Of a stretch of 64,000 nucleotides of DNA, positions 11,512 through 23,614 are shown in pieces. The DNA lies in assembly GCA_902728285.1 (NCBI GenBank), contig CACVBU010000349.1, positions 186,001 through 250,000 on the forward strand, in the 5' to 3' direction. Numbering within the stretch: position 1 is the stretch's first letter; every line of letters begins with the position of its first letter. The position numbers and the translations under genes are program-made. Below the pieces are notes generated by a model. The model saw nothing but the letters and a program-made list of their open reading frames with translations. It was not told the DNA's origin and made no database searches. Source of the stretch: Clytia hemisphaerica (lineage: Eukaryota > Cnidaria > Hydrozoa > Leptothecata > Clytiidae).

Positions 11512-12090
11512 AAAATGCTCGAATTGTATTACAAAGATTGTGCTTTTGACCTTGAGTTGGCAGAAAATGATGCCCGTCTTAGATTGGACGGAAAAAGAGA
11601 GGCAAAAACCGGCAACGAAGACAACGACAGAACAAACAAAAAAAACTTTATGAACAAGAAATTGCACTTTTAAAACAAACAAACCAGGATTTACTAGAAA
11701 AATTGAGCCCGTCAAACCTAAAGGAAAAAGAAGTGAGTATGGACATTGAGGAGAATAAAGACACTGACAAAACAAAGAACAAAACAACGGACAAGGACAA
11801 AAAGAAGGACACAGAAACAAAGAACACTAAAACAAACAAAAATTGTAAAAGCTGGAAAAAGAAAAATTTCAAGCAAAACCAAAAACGTTACAAAACCCTT
11901 ACAGCAGCAAAGCAGAACAAAGAATCGTTACACCGCCATTACCCAGCCCGAAGTACCCTTGTAAATAGTTTTCCAACCAATCAACCTTCCACCTTCAACC
12001 TTCAACCTCCGACCATCCTTCAACCTCCAACTATCTGTCAAAGCTTACCACCCTTCCAACAGAACAACATCCACTTCCTGACCTGGTAGA
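11512..12090 (+). pseudogene. Lysine/threonine-rich coiled-coil fragment, unknown
   Basis: Two frames overlap near 11610-11700. The downstream frame begins with a charged helix (QEIALLKQTNQDLLEKL), then a long Lys/Thr/Asp-rich stretch (DKTKNKTTDKDKKKDTETK), then a Pro/Gln-rich tail ending at the TAG near 12090. The upstream frame contains LELYYKDCAFDLELAENDAR. The order coiled coil, basic linker, Pro-rich tail is that of a nucleic-acid-binding accessory ORF, but no domain can be named. TTTTTACAG at about 11503 is a plausible splice acceptor. Confidence 0.3.
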
Positions 12091-12471
12091 GAATTCAATT
12101 GACATTGGTTAAACACATGGCCACAAGCTGGCACCATCTTTTATATTTCCTAAGAGTAACTTGGTTGACTGTACTGTTTCATTCATATGGACCATGTTTT
12201 ATTTACTATCATAAGTTTATACAAATCTCGTCAAATTGAACTACGTTCTCCCACAACGAGTGAAAACCATTTGGCTTCCCTCACTGGCAACATTGATGAC
12301 TGGTAATGAAGACAGCTGTCAAGGAGGTCTACCTATTTATAATTTCAAATTTTTACTGCATATTGGGTAGTGCTAATTTCGTTAATTGGTATTAATACTT
12401 TCAGACAAAAGTTATCAAGGGCAAAAAGGAGTCCCATTATTCACAAATGAACCACTCTTTCATTTTGTAGG

Positions 12472-12545
12472 CGATGCCTGTTTGGAAGAGATCAACAAGA
12501 AACTAAAGTATTGGCTGCCAGACACGGGGTGCCAGACATGAAGGA
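12472..12545 (+). pseudogene. Possible exon fragment (LEEINKKLKYWLP)
   Basis: After an acceptor-like TTTCATTTTGTAG the reading frame gives GDACLEEINKKLKYWLP and then a stop. Similar leader peptides occur, as I recall, in transposase-like proteins of invertebrates, but this piece is too short to classify. Confidence 0.2.
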
Positions 12546-12653
12546 ATGATTGAAAGCTATTCGTTTGTTAGAAAAAAAGAGGTAACGAAATGAAGTTTAT
12601 TTACTTGATAACAAAACCAATATTTACCACATAAAACTCGGGTAAACAAATAT

Positions 12654-13400
12654 TTAAAAGATGAAACACAATAAAAAGGCAGTTATCAAAATAAATAGAA
12701 ATAATATAAAGACCAGATATAAATTCAAGTTCAATGGCCTATTTTTTCTTCCGTATTTGGGTCCGCTGTTTTTGATGTGTGGCTCGTTCTGCGTTTGTTT
12801 TTTGGCCCTTCCCCTTTGTTCCATACATTTTTGCCACCGTGTACAATGCAAGTGTATTCGATTTGTCAAATATCGTCTTTTGAGGTTATGGTTGACCCGC
12901 ACACCGAACGTGGACCCAATGGTCACACTCATCCACTTCTCGCATCCCATAAACCTATTGTTGATCTTAAATTCAACAGTTTTGCTGTTATCCACAGGTG
13001 AGTGTGCGACCAGTTCACAAACGGCACATCCGCTCTGAAGAGGGCGTGGCTCACCTACTGACAACTGTTGCTTTTTGCTTTCCCGTTTCTTCGGTAGTTT
13101 CAGTATTGGAGGCATTGACTTGGATGGATTTTTGACCGAAAGCTTCTTTGGCCACTTGACCGGCCCTCGATTTTCTGGGACCTGAAACTGTGATGAGGTA
13201 TTGATCAATGTTTGAATGTAGTTCAATCTATTTTTTGTGTAGGCCGTGCTAAAGAAGAAGTTTTTGACGTGTAACTAAAACAATTAATAAAGTACCTTTA
13301 CCATATTTATTGGTGGTATACTACTACTTAGATCATTTGCGTTGTTGTTGCTGTCACTCGTCACTTGAGTTTCAGTTTGGAACTTTTCCTAGTAAATTAA
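12654..13400 (-). pseudogene. Pogo-like transposase C-terminal region with broken PHD finger
   Basis: On the minus strand a Lys/Pro-rich linker (KKLSVKNPSKSMPPILKLPK) leads into GCAVCELVAHSPVDNSKTVE and RFMGC. After a frame change near 12925 the other frame continues DECDHWVHVRCAG. Together these give the Cys4-His-Cys3 order of a PHD finger with its WVHVRC signature. Such fingers sit at the C terminus of some pogo/jerky-like transposases. A pyrimidine-rich acceptor (CACAGTTTCAG, about 13185) and an upstream open stretch with a donor-like ATGGTAAAG (about 13300) suggest an intron. It is opposite in strand to the pogo-like N-terminal exons at 15239. The long hydrophobic tail of the first frame is an out-of-frame artefact. 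Confidence 0.45.
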
Positions 13401-15238
13401 AAGGAAGCATAAGCTGATGCTGATATCCTATTCCTTCCTCAAACTAGTTTTGATCAGCTTGATAAAATACACCCTTTTCGCCTTGTTTATGCAACCGCCT
13501 ACGTCGTTAAATAAATGAAAAATGTATACATTACCATAATTCTACCATAACATTTCTCTTATTCATCCTTGAACCGTAGCTTGAGCTCGTATTGAATACA
13601 GAACTTTGCACAAACAAATTTAATTTGAAAACAAAAAATTTTCTCTTTTAGCTACGCAAGACTTTTATTTTGTCTTGTGGTGATGAAAACACAGGCAAAA
13701 AGCAGACAATCCACACTGTAGAAATTGACTTTATCCGGTCCACATTTAGAAAAGCGAATTTCTTCAGACGAGGTACAACATAATGTTTTTAATTCTGACA
13801 CCCCTTTTTCAGCATCATAATTCTTTACCATGCACCAATAATGATAGATGGTACTGTATAAGACAATACGATGATTTTACGTATGGTATAATATTACCTT
13901 GTATGGACTCAATTAATTATGTCATTCAGTCGATCTTACTAACATACCCAAATTTTTAGCATGCTAATTTCGCATTGAGCATGCTTGAAAAAATGTTTTT
14001 GTAAGCAAAATGTTGATCGTAAACAAACTCCTATTATTTCTAGATATCAACAGCCTCGCTTCCTTCGGGGGCGAAGAAGAATTGGACTTATTTACTTCGA
14101 AGACACCATCAAAGAACACAAGACTGTTAAAATGTATGCTATCTTAAGTAAACGTCAATTCCCAATGAAATAGTATTCATCACCAAATAAGAACGCAAAG
14201 ATGCAAACAATATAGACAAGCTGACAATCAAGTATACATTACCGTAGAATCGTCTAATATGAACATGCGTCTTCTAAAGTCGACACCGGATCTGTAAAAT
14301 AATCAAAACAAACCTTGAATTCTTGGTATCATTCTTATCGAACAAGTTCATCCATCAAACTAGAAGTTCAGTAAACATTGCAATCCTTTCAATAAAAAAA
14401 CAGCCAAATTATAAGCAGTTTCACACAACACACGAAACGCATGCGAGCTTCCTCGTAACTTTCTCGTGTCCATCATTAAAATTTTACAACTTTATTAAGC
14501 TTCAAGTAACGTGATAAAAATAATTCGCGCGCTTAGTCGACCTGGTTTCCCCGACCTTATTATTTATTGCAAGCACACGCTCAAGGCGCTAAGAGGGCGC
14601 GTTAAACTTCTAGGCGCCGCACCTAGCACACCCGGTCCCTTTTTAAGTTATTTATTATGTGCTCTCCGCCAGGGTGGGGAAGAAGAAAACTAACAAAACT
14701 AAAAAGATTTAACGGAGTAGAGAAATGCTCTTTTTATCTTTTATTAATAAATAAATTGTAATCAAGCATAAATCTCTGGGGGATAACTTCCATCCGCACA
14801 TCCGCTCATACCACTCTCTATTTTTCATAAAATAGAGAGGTTTTTTCAACTAAAGACTTATAGAAACATCATAATTAAAGGAGCAAATATTTCCCAGGAG
14901 AACGATCATCTTGGGATATTGTAGTGTATAAAATGGTATTCTGCACCAGAGAGCTCACACAGCCATCAAAGTCCTCTTCATTAGGACAGCGAGGGGGTCG
15001 TACACAAAGAAAATAATAGAAAGGCGAGTGGTGTTTAAATTTGTTTTAGTTAACTTTTCTGCATGGAGACAGAGACTTCACTCTATTACTCTTTTACAAT
15101 CTTAATTTGCGACTGGAGTTTTTTGGTAGCTTTTCTAAGTTATCTGTGATATCTTAACTGTATGCTCCAATTTTCTGAGGATTCCTTTTGCCATTCTTTT
15201 ATCAAAGTTTCACCTCTTTCGTAATATTTAGTGAATAT
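13401..15238. other. Non-coding, no gene seen
   Basis: Mostly AT-rich. A more GC-rich patch at about 14515-14700 (GGCGCTAAGAGGGCGCG, GGCGCCGCACCTAGC) stands out but has no ORF or repeat structure that I can name. It lies upstream of the pogo-like exons. Confidence 0.4.
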
Positions 15239-16185
15239 GGCTCCTAAAGGCAATACATCAAAGCTGGAAAGAGAGGAAAGATTTCAGAAGGCGATCAAGG
15301 CAGTTAGTTGGCGATGGCGAATCCGTTAGGCAAGCTGCAATCAGGTTCGACCTTCCGAGAGTCACCTTGTTGGGTCGGACCAATGGGAAAACTAAATCAG
15401 GAATGCAGGCGCACCCATCACATTAGCAATAGATGAAGCAAAACGCTTTGTTGAAGTGAGTAACTTTCTTAAAGGCGGAATAAATGTTTTAAAAAAAATA
15501 TTGAAAAACCACTAGTACTAGGTTTCAGTTTTAAAATATCAGAGCAGTGATAATCACTATTGGGTATTATTTGTGGGGTATTTTAATTTTAAAAAGCAGG
15601 CTTATAAAAACCTCTGCCTCTGGAAAATAACTTCACCTCTCTTTCCCAACAGGTTTTAAACGTGTTTGCACAATGGAAATTTCCAATTGATGGGACGACC
15701 CTACGTGAAATGGTGCAAAAATACTTTAACAAATTGGGAAGAAATGTGAAATGTTTTAGAAACAATTTACCGGGAGACAAATGGTTGCGTGGGTTCAGAA
15801 AAAGAAATAACGTGACTGTGCGATGTGCGGACACAGTCAGCAGAAAACGCTTCAACGTCACAAGAAACGACCTGAAATTAAGTGCACGTGTAATTTTGTG
15901 TTTTGAGCCTAAGGTCGGATGGAACTTGTAGCGGGTTTGGAAGTTTTTTGAACTGCTTTTTGCTGAGGTCATCAACTTTGTTATAAGCGACCATAATTGA
16001 TAACAAGGGTAAAATATAGAGAGGCCGATAGGGTTTGAATGAAATACGGCTATTATTTATTACACAGAAGTACCACGAATAATTGTCAACGGCTGTAAAG
16101 GACGATTATGACGAAACTAATTTACAGGACGATCCTGGGAAACAAAAGAGAGTAGAAAAATTGGAGCATTCAAAACAAGCTTACA
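15239..16185 (+). pseudogene. Pogo/jerky-like transposase, N-terminal exons
   Basis: Exon 1 (15239-15455) starts MAPKGNTSKLEREERFQKAI and carries a pogo-type helix-turn-helix (ESVRQAAIRFDLPRVTLLGR) with a frame change near 15305. It ends at the donor GAA|GTGAGT. Exon 2 begins at 15653 after TTTCCCAACAG and encodes a CENP-B-type second DNA-binding half: FAQWKFPIDGTTLREMVQKY, FRNNLPGDKWLRGF. A third open piece (about 16068-16185) after ATTACACAG contains YDETNLQDDPGK, the usual first-Asp motif of the pogo DDE domain. No later DDE exons are seen; an unrelated LINE fragment begins at 16488. The copy is therefore truncated and mutated. Confidence 0.65.
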
Positions 16186-16487
16186 GGTGTGTGAGAGTTC
16201 ATTCCTGAAGCTTTCAAGTATTTCTTATCGGTTTTTCTATTGTTTTGTAATTATTATGTAACGGGGAATTACTTCTATTTCCTACGCCTCATCACTTAGC
16301 ATGCATAGCAAAAACATGAAAAAGACGACAAAATGAGATTAGAATGTCATAAATGTCAGTGTTCGACTGCATTATGCATGCACAGGACTACCATCTTACC
16401 AAATACAAATGTTCCTGAATAAAGGCTATCGAAAATACCAATGCATAAATTGCTGTTGAAATTGAGGCGTGCGAAAATATTATCAAG

Positions 16488-17310
16488 GTGATAAACGAGA
16501 ATGAAAGGAAGTTGAATGTTGCGGTTAAAGAATTACAAGCTAGATGTCAGGGATACGTTAAAGAAAGGAACCATGTTGCCGATACAATTCAAGCTCAATT
16601 TTTAGCGCTGGAAACTAAACTTACCACTAAAATCGAAGATACAATGAATGCGAAACCTACAGATAAAAAAACGAAAACAAATTCAAAGAAAAGTTTTGCC
16701 GAAATCACGAAAACCAATGACGAGTTAAATATATCCAGCATGAAACAAATACTTCGCAGCGAAAAGGTCGAAGAACAAATGGAAGAACAGAGAAAGCAAT
16801 CAAGGGAAGCTAACATCATCATCCATGGAGTGGAAGAGAATGGCAATAGAGATGAAAATGATTTCGTAAACGAACTCCTAAACGACGTTAAAATAAACAC
16901 AGAGCCAACTTACGTCTCCCGTATTGGTAAAGAATAAAATCGTACACGACCAATCAAAGTTGTATTTAATGGCGGGCATGTAAAATACAAATTTATGAGA
17001 AACTTAAGGGAATTGAAGCAGTACGACAAGTACGCCAACATGAGCATCACAGACGATTTAACAATAATGGAAAGAGACCAAGTAAAAGAATGAAGAAGTA
17101 AAGAAAACGAGAGAAATCGAGCAATGCCGCAGAGCGATTACAAATGGAGAGTGCGAGGAAGTCCTCAAGGAGGATTATATTTAGAAAAGATATTTTGTAA
17201 AACAAGATCGGTTTAGTAACCTTTGTAATAAACCAAACCAATGTATGAGCAATTTATAGAGGCCCATGTGCATGCACGGTGGCCTGGAAATCTGTAAAAC
17301 ATTATTATTA
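16488..17310 (+). pseudogene. LINE ORF1-only derivative with (ATT)n tail
   Basis: The ORF (16488-16937) has a coiled coil followed by an RRM-like ORF1 signature (NIIIHGVEENGNRDENDFVN, VSRIG). After a TAA the same gene continues in matching style (RPIKVVFNGG, then YKWRVRGSPQGGLYLEKIF) to about 17210. This is the end of a typical LINE ORF1 with a WRVRG motif. There is no endonuclease or RT. Instead a short tail ending in ATTATTATTATTAG follows near 17310, as in CR1/L2-type LINE ends. It looks like an internally deleted, ORF1-only LINE. Confidence 0.7.
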
Positions 17311-17455
17311 TTAGAATAGTGAATTTTGAAAAGTTTTGAAAATGAACGAAATGCATTCACGCTTTTTGCCGAGAAAAATCAAGGATTCACCTTATTAAGG
17401 TGACAAAACTTTGAATGTCACCCTATTATAGCAGCATTCACGGGATTCCAGGTAA

Positions 17456-17592
17456 TTTCACCTTATCACGGAAAAAAGTCACCTTTTACCATGCATTCCA
17501 GATATTGTCACCTTGTTACGGAAAAAGTCAGCTTTTACCATGCATTCCAGATATTGACACCTTGTTACGGAAAAAGTCAGCTTTTCCTGTAC
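17456..17592. repeat. Short tandem repeat, ~56-bp unit, 2-3 copies
   Basis: The unit contains ACCATGCATTCCAGATATTG followed by CACCTTGTTACGGAAAAAGTCA. It occurs twice almost identically, with a more diverged first copy. The plus-strand ORFs here only reflect the repeat. Confidence 0.7.
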
Positions 17593-18719
17593 ATCCCCCG
17601 GGAAGGGGCACTCGATCTGAAGACCACCATACGTCCGGCCCAAAATTTGGCTTCTAAAATCGGATCCTTACAGTGCAATAAATTTTCTAAAAAAATCATA
17701 TATACCCTTACAGTGTAGGGTTTCAAAGTTTCTCTCAAAAATTTTGGAATTTTTCTCCAAAATTTGCCAATTTTAACCAAAAGTTAACAAAAATTGACCT
17801 TTTAATGCAATTTCCTACCCCGGGCTCCTAACCTTACAGTGCATTAATTGAACCTTGAAAAACCTACCTTAAGGGCCGCACGTCTGGTGGGTCATTTACC
17901 TTGAGTGCCTCCCCCGAGCTATCCCTCAAAAGGGATAGAGAAGCAAGGACTAAGTTTTGCGATTAAAAATCTAAAATTTTCACACTTTTCGTAGACCACC
18001 CTCTTCTTCAGCTAGTTTATTTTTCTAGGGATACTGGAAAACCCACTATTTCAATAGTTTCCCACAGAGAAATGAGAAAAATGCCCAAAATGTGCGAACA
18101 TCGTAAAACTTGAGTATGACGTTAGAGTGATCGCTAATTAGCAATTAGAGTTTGTCCGCATTTTGGAGTTTTTTATAAGGGTTTGACCAGAAAACTAACG
18201 GCCAGCCAGAAGAAGATATTTTATCTTCTTACTTTTTCGAAAAAAACGTGTTTCGCGTGTACAGTATCAAATTTCGCGATTGCTGATTTCTGGAAAATTT
18301 TCGCTTGTATTAAATTTCGCGATTCACTAAATTAAGTATTTTGAAAAAGTGGGAATATAGTGTCTTTATAGTCATTTTTGAAAACTTCGCCTTTTTCAGC
18401 CTATTTAAAAAATCTTACAGTGTATTTAATTTCGCGAAAATTGACCGAAAAACTCCAATAAGGTACCTTTTTTAAATTTCATTTAAAAGGAGATGGTGTA
18501 TGTTCGAGCATTTTTAGAAGGGTAAAATAATACGGGTAAAGACTAACGTCACAGAAAAAAATCACCCCCTGGATCTTAACTTTGACGAAGATTGGAAGGT
18601 GGTCCCACCGATGATGCACTCAGTATTGGCACTATCTCGGATAGTTTCCTGCCCTATGATAATAGAGAAATCATGACGATTGCGAGACACCGCTAACCTT
18701 GAGCTAACAACAGAGCCAT
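17593..18719. other. Non-coding with scattered TTTCGCGA motifs
   Basis: I see no gene here. TTTCGCGATT-like motifs at 18270-18450 resemble those of the foldback element at 21531-21856, so a diverged relative may lie here. Confidence 0.35.
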
Positions 18720-18721
18720 TG

Positions 18722-19108
18722 CATATCGCTACCTGATATTCAGATCTGGAATTTGCTCCGGACACACTGAAGCTCTAAAAGTCCAGGCAAATTAAAGATC
18801 TGAAAGTTTGGTACGATCCTTTGATGTGCCGCTGCCTGTAAGAGCTTGGAGAAAATTTTATGTCACGAAATTTCGCAACAAATTTTGGATTTTTGGCGCC
18901 CTATCGAAATAAAATTCCTATGTACACATAAGCAAGAGGTTTTATTCCAGGAAAATTTCATCCCATGTTTCTGTGTATTTTGCAGATCTGTACTCTGTAA
19001 AGATTTTGCGTTCCGAACTTTCAGATCTTTAATTTGTCCGCGACCTTTAGAGCTTTAGCGTGTCCGGGGCAAATTCTAGATCTGAAAATCCAGGTAAGGC
19101 GTATCGGT
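18722..19108. mobile_element. Foldback repeat, ~85-bp arms
   Basis: The left arm (about 18722-18811) contains AGATCTGGAATTTGCTCCGG and AAATTAAAGATCTGAAAG. The right arm (about 19013-19108) is its diverged reverse complement, with CTTTCAGATCTTTAATTTG and GGGGCAAATTCTAGATCT. The arms flank about 200 bp without an ORF. I could not fix a target duplication. Confidence 0.65.
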
Positions 19109-21530
19109 AACGGTACTCGAACAGCACGGGAGAGCATTGCATGAACCAATGAGCACCGTCACCATTCCACACACGATGCTAACACTTCCCCACACTTTTG
19201 TATCAGAGTAAAGGTACCCAGTTCTCCTCGCTCATATTGCATTGGTTGGCCCGGCGACGGTACATTCACTTAGTGAAAACTACTATGTTCTTCGTGTCCA
19301 CAGACTTGTTACAAGCAAACTAACTTTTTAAAATGATCAATTAGGTCCTGAAGATCACAAAAAGTGATGTTGAACTGAGTTTTGAAATTTTGAGTGGCCA
19401 CCACGTGACGTCATCACTTTTGCTGGGGTTTGAAAATGAAAGTAAAAATTAGGAGCTCAAATATGGCTCAAATGAAAGATATTCAGCTATAAATTTCAAA
19501 TAGTATAACAACATATAGCTGATAACAAATATTTCAGAAGCTATAAAGGAAAATGGCTCAAAAATGATATCACTGATGACGTCATCGGTAATTGAAAATA
19601 ATGAAAATCGATTTTTTTTTTTGTTTCATTCGAAAGAGAGCCATCTAATAAATAAAAAATATTATTACGGAAAACCGTGAATTTCACTTGATGGGAAGCA
19701 TTCTGTGAGAAATGTCCAGGGGGTACTACCCTTGCCGACCGACGGGGGTGCTCCGCTGAGGTTCGAAAAGCAGACCCTACGTGGGACTCGCTTTTTGCGA
19801 AAAAATTGACACTGAATGAGACTAAAATTCCCAAATTTTCTCAACATTTTCTGATTTTGTCCCAAAATTTCCAAAAGTGGTACCCTACGAGGGACTGATT
19901 TTCTATTTTGGTGTTTTTGCGCCCCTACGTGGGACTGGTGGAGGTGAAAAAGGTACCGTGACCAGCGAAAAAAAATTCAAAGAAATTACTGACAATTCGG
20001 TCATTGTAGGGCAAAAGTGGCCCATTTCTATTGAAAATACCTTCATTCGTGAATGAATTAAATGCAACAAAACTCGTTAAAGTTTCGCATTAAAAAGATA
20101 TAACCTCTGAAGTTAGAAACAAATGTTCCGCTTCTAAATCTTGTAAACGAAATTTTACGGAGACGGGCCGTTGGTGTTAAAAAATGGAATTATGAGACCG
20201 AAAATCCAAAATTTTCTTATTTTTTTTCCCTACGAAACACCAAAAATGACACTCTACCGATCTGTAAAATTTTTTTGAGCAATTTCAATTTACGATTACA
20301 AGTACAAGGTGCAGTTTACTGAAATACTATAAAGCCCCAGTTATAGCCTATAGACTATCGTGCTCTCGGGTACCTAAATAAAAAGAGGTGGAATAAGCAG
20401 GGAATTGGAAAAATTCTCAAAAGCTAATAAGCGGGGAGGGTTGGATTAAAAATGTCCTGGGAGGAAAAAGTTAAAAAATAGAGGCTCATACAAAAGAATC
20501 AGGGCAAGAATAGAAGATTTTGAAAAAAACATTTCTCAAAAACTAATTAGCGGGAGTCATTAAAATTTAGAAGTTAAAAGGGAATATTCTTTTCTTCTCC
20601 AATCGTCCTTTTTTAGCTTATTGTCTCTTTCGTAGCAGTTTTGTGAAAAATTCCCCGTCTATTACATTTATGAAAATTTTGCAGGACTCCAAATATATAG
20701 GGACAAAACTTTGCGCCTTGACTTTAGACCTTTTTACACATGCATCTCAATCAAAGGCTGACGAAAACCAATCGATCGTAAAATATCTAATCGCGAGAAA
20801 ACGCAGACCTGTAGAAAGAATTAAGCGAATATTCCCAAGGAAAATTTAAAAAATCGTAAATGACTCCTTGTACTTGAATTTGTGACTCATCCAAATAATC
20901 AGGTAGAATTGCATAACTACTAATGGTGTAAAGATAATGATGATGGTGGTGTAAAAAAATTTTGCACAGAGGTCCAGATACTTGAGTTATTGTAGAAAAA
21001 CGTACTATGTCCGCCATTATAGATTTGAGGTGGTTCCCATCTTCCAGGGGGTGGCGATTTTTTTGGTTGTTCATGACATGTTTCTGGACCTCTCTGCGAA
21101 ATTTTATCGTTAGATCATTTTTTTCCAGGTTTTAATGGGTTTTTGCCTAATTCTACGATTAAAACAGAAATACGGAAAATGCTCGATTTTATCACGTTGT
21201 TAAGTACCTGAATCTGATTAGAAACACCAAAACGAGCTGCAAGTTTGTTTGCAATCCAATCACGCGTATGCATAAAAGTACTGAAGAAAATCGATGACCC
21301 GAGATTTGACATACCCTGGCACTCAGGCTAGATATTGATGAACTTAGGTTGATCCGACCACCAGTTGTCCAGGAAGTAAAAAATGGACTGGTTCGTAAAA
21401 CCGGATTTCATTGACCTAATTAACAAATTTTTAATTTCCAAATTTTAAAACAAATTTTTATGCTATGGGGAAAAAGCTTTATAAGTCATGTTACGGTAAG
21501 TTAGAAAGCTCCTTTTAAGATTACCTTAAC
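19109..21530. other. Non-coding, repeat-rich, no gene seen
   Basis: It contains two TGACGTCATC palindromes (19406, 19577), repeated CCTACG(T/A)GGGACT motifs around 19775-19935, and near 20366 an end-like GTGCTCTCGGGTACCTAA that matches the ends of the MITE at 52335-52617. No ORF is convincing. Confidence 0.4.
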
Positions 21531-21856
21531 GGAAGAAATTTTCGCGGGAATTTAATTTCGCGGTTGGTCAAATTTTTTTTTTCGCGGGAATTTAATTTCG
21601 CGGTTCATCAATTTTCGAAAAATTCGCGGGAATTTAATTTCGCGGTTTTTGATCAAAAACGTTATTAAATAAGAAAAAACCTGTTTTAAGGCTTGAAATA
21701 GTACGAATTTGGAGGAATGCGTGAAATAAATTAAATTTCGCGGGAATTTAATTTCGCGGATTGACGATTTTGTAAAATTTCGCGGGAACTTAATTTCGCG
21801 GTTTTAGGCAAAATCCGCGAAAACCGCGAAATTTTGTTCCCGCGAAAATTTCTTCC
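21531..21856. mobile_element. Foldback element built of GCGGGAATTTAATTTCGCG motifs
   Basis: The ends GGAAGAAATTTTCGCGGGAA and the complement TTCCCGCGAAAATTTCTTCC form an inverted repeat. Inside, GCGGGAATTTAATTTCGCG (or a one-base variant) occurs five times (about 21545, 21587, 21627, 21740, 21781). Flanks contain CTTA on both sides, but no exact duplication is clear. There is no coding capacity. Confidence 0.7.
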
Positions 21857-22045
21857 CTTATCTTTTAGCGCGATGAAATTTTGTATTAGATTTTCAATCG
21901 GAAATACTTGTGGCCGAAAAAATCGTTCTAAATGGAACAAAATTTGCCTGAAACGTATAAAAAGAGCACGTTGTTGCATGGTAATATATCCAAGTAATTT
22001 GGTAGTCTTTGTAGGCGGCAATCACAAATGTGTTCGTTTCAAACG

Positions 22046-22673
22046 ACCGACCGACCGACCGACCGACCGACTGACCGACCGACCGACCGACCGACCGGCT
22101 GACTCACTTTTTAGATCAACCGACCGCCTCATTTTGTAGATCGACCGACCGCCTCACTTTGTAGACCGACCAACCGACCGCCTCACTTTGTAGACCGACC
22201 AACCGACCGCCTCACTTTTTGTAGACCGACCGACCGACCGACCGCCTCACTTTGTAGACCGACCGCCTCATTTTGTAGACCGACCAACTGCCTCATTTTG
22301 TAGACGAACCGACCAACCAACTGCCTCATTTTGTAGACCGACCGACCGACCGACCGCCTCATTTTGTAGCCCTACCGACCGCCTCATTTTGTAGCCCTAC
22401 CGACCGCCTCATTTTGTAGACGGACCAACAGCCTCATTTTGTAGACCGACCAACCGACCGCCTCATTTTGTAGACCTACCAACCGCCTCATTTTGTAGAC
22501 CGACCGACCGCCTCATTTTGTAGACCGTCCGACCGCCTCATTTTGTAGACCAACCGACCGCCTCATTTTGTAGACTGACTCACTTTTTAGACTGATCGAC
22601 CGTCTGACTCACTTGACCGACATACTCACTTGACCGACCGACTCACTTGACCGCCCGACCGACTCACTTTTTA
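22046..22673. repeat. CCGA microsatellite and GACCGCCTCATTTTGTAGAC minisatellite
   Basis: A pure (CCGA)n tract (22046-22098) passes into a longer-unit array in which GACCGCCTCATTTTGTAG recurs about 14 times with variable CCGA spacers. It then degrades into CTCACTTGACCGACCGA units. The array resumes after the inserted MITE at 23113 (GACTGATCGACCGACTCACT). Confidence 0.85.
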
Positions 22674-23112
22674 GGGTGCATACCATTTAGCCAAAAACAG
22701 TGAAAAGTGAAACAGAGGGTTTAGCGAACGCATTGATTCATTTAAAAGTTTACCTAAACAGACGATCAAAGCCAACAGTCTTTTTTCTGTGTTTTCTTCG
22801 TTCGCTAAACCAAGGGTTTAGCAAACAAACTGCACCATTTGATTTTTTGTTTTGATAAACCATTATTCTAACCAAGCACTACACCTTGTTTACGCTGGTT
22901 CACTAAGCGCACACATGCATGAGCCCTAAGCTTTAATGTTTTCTTCCGCTGGGCTACCATTTTGAAATTCGTTGCTGTGACTGCAGGCAAGATCCTAGAA
23001 ATCGAATTAGCAATGTAACAGCTTCTTTGTTTAGGTAAACAAACCCAAACCATTTGCAGTTTAGTGAAACAGTTTCAGTTTTTTGGTTTTGAACATTAAA
23101 AGGTATGCAACC
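22674..23112. mobile_element. Harbinger-type MITE, 439 bp, TTA duplication
   Basis: It starts GGGTGCATACC and ends GGTATGCAACC (10 of 11 bp inverted), and is flanked on both sides by TTA. A 3-bp TTA duplication and GG-starting ends are typical of the PIF/Harbinger superfamily. It interrupts the CCGA-type minisatellite. The interior repeats GTTTAGC and GTTTAG(T/C)GAA motifs and has no transposase. Confidence 0.75.
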
Positions 23113-23159
23113 TTAGACTGATCGACCGACTCACTTTTTAGACCCAACAAGGACGCAAA

Positions 23160-23260
23160 ATGAAGATATTTGTGATTGCCGCATTATACGTTTCTCTTCG
23201 ATACTTTACTTTGGTTGCGGGCTGTGCTGCGCAAGAAGAAGCAGCAACAATGAATATTTG
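23160..23260 (+). CDS. Candidate first exon with signal peptide
   Basis: The ATG at 23160, in the context GCAAAATGA, opens a 33-codon stretch beginning MKIFVIAALYVSLRYFTLVA and continuing GCAAQEEAATMNI. It runs to a donor TTTG|GTACGT. A short basic N-region, a hydrophobic core and a small-residue cleavage context (VAGCA|AQE) look like a secretory signal. No downstream exon is identified in the following kilobases, which become Helitron-like. It could be the first exon of a secreted-protein gene or a remnant. Confidence 0.35.
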
Positions 23261-23614
23261 GTACGTACAATATTGTAATCATTTTTATTATGTTGTTGTA
23301 GATAGGAAAAGGTTATAGTTTTATTGACACCATTATATGATAAAATGAATCATTCTAATTTCATTCAGATTTGTACACATTAAATTTATCACTAGCACCT
23401 CTTCAATTAACACTAAACCTCATTATAAAAATATTGACATTATCCTATCTTCCATTTCTTTGGGTTCCTTTATAGTATTGAGCGGATGTTATTTTCATTT
23501 TATACCATACCAGTTTTTTGTCCTCCAATAACTTCATGTTGTCTGTGTAGTAAATGGTTTTGGCCTTCGAGCTTAGCTTCTTGCTTTTAAAGTATTCAGT
23601 TGTTAATCATTATA
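23261..23614. other. Non-coding, no gene seen
   Basis: AT-rich sequence between the signal-peptide exon and the first Helitron-like element. It would be intron if that exon is real. Confidence 0.35.

Noticed and set aside
22046..22673. Regularly spaced repeats resembling a CRISPR array
   Set aside because: Spacers are degenerate CCGA units, unit length varies and the genome is eukaryotic; it is a minisatellite.
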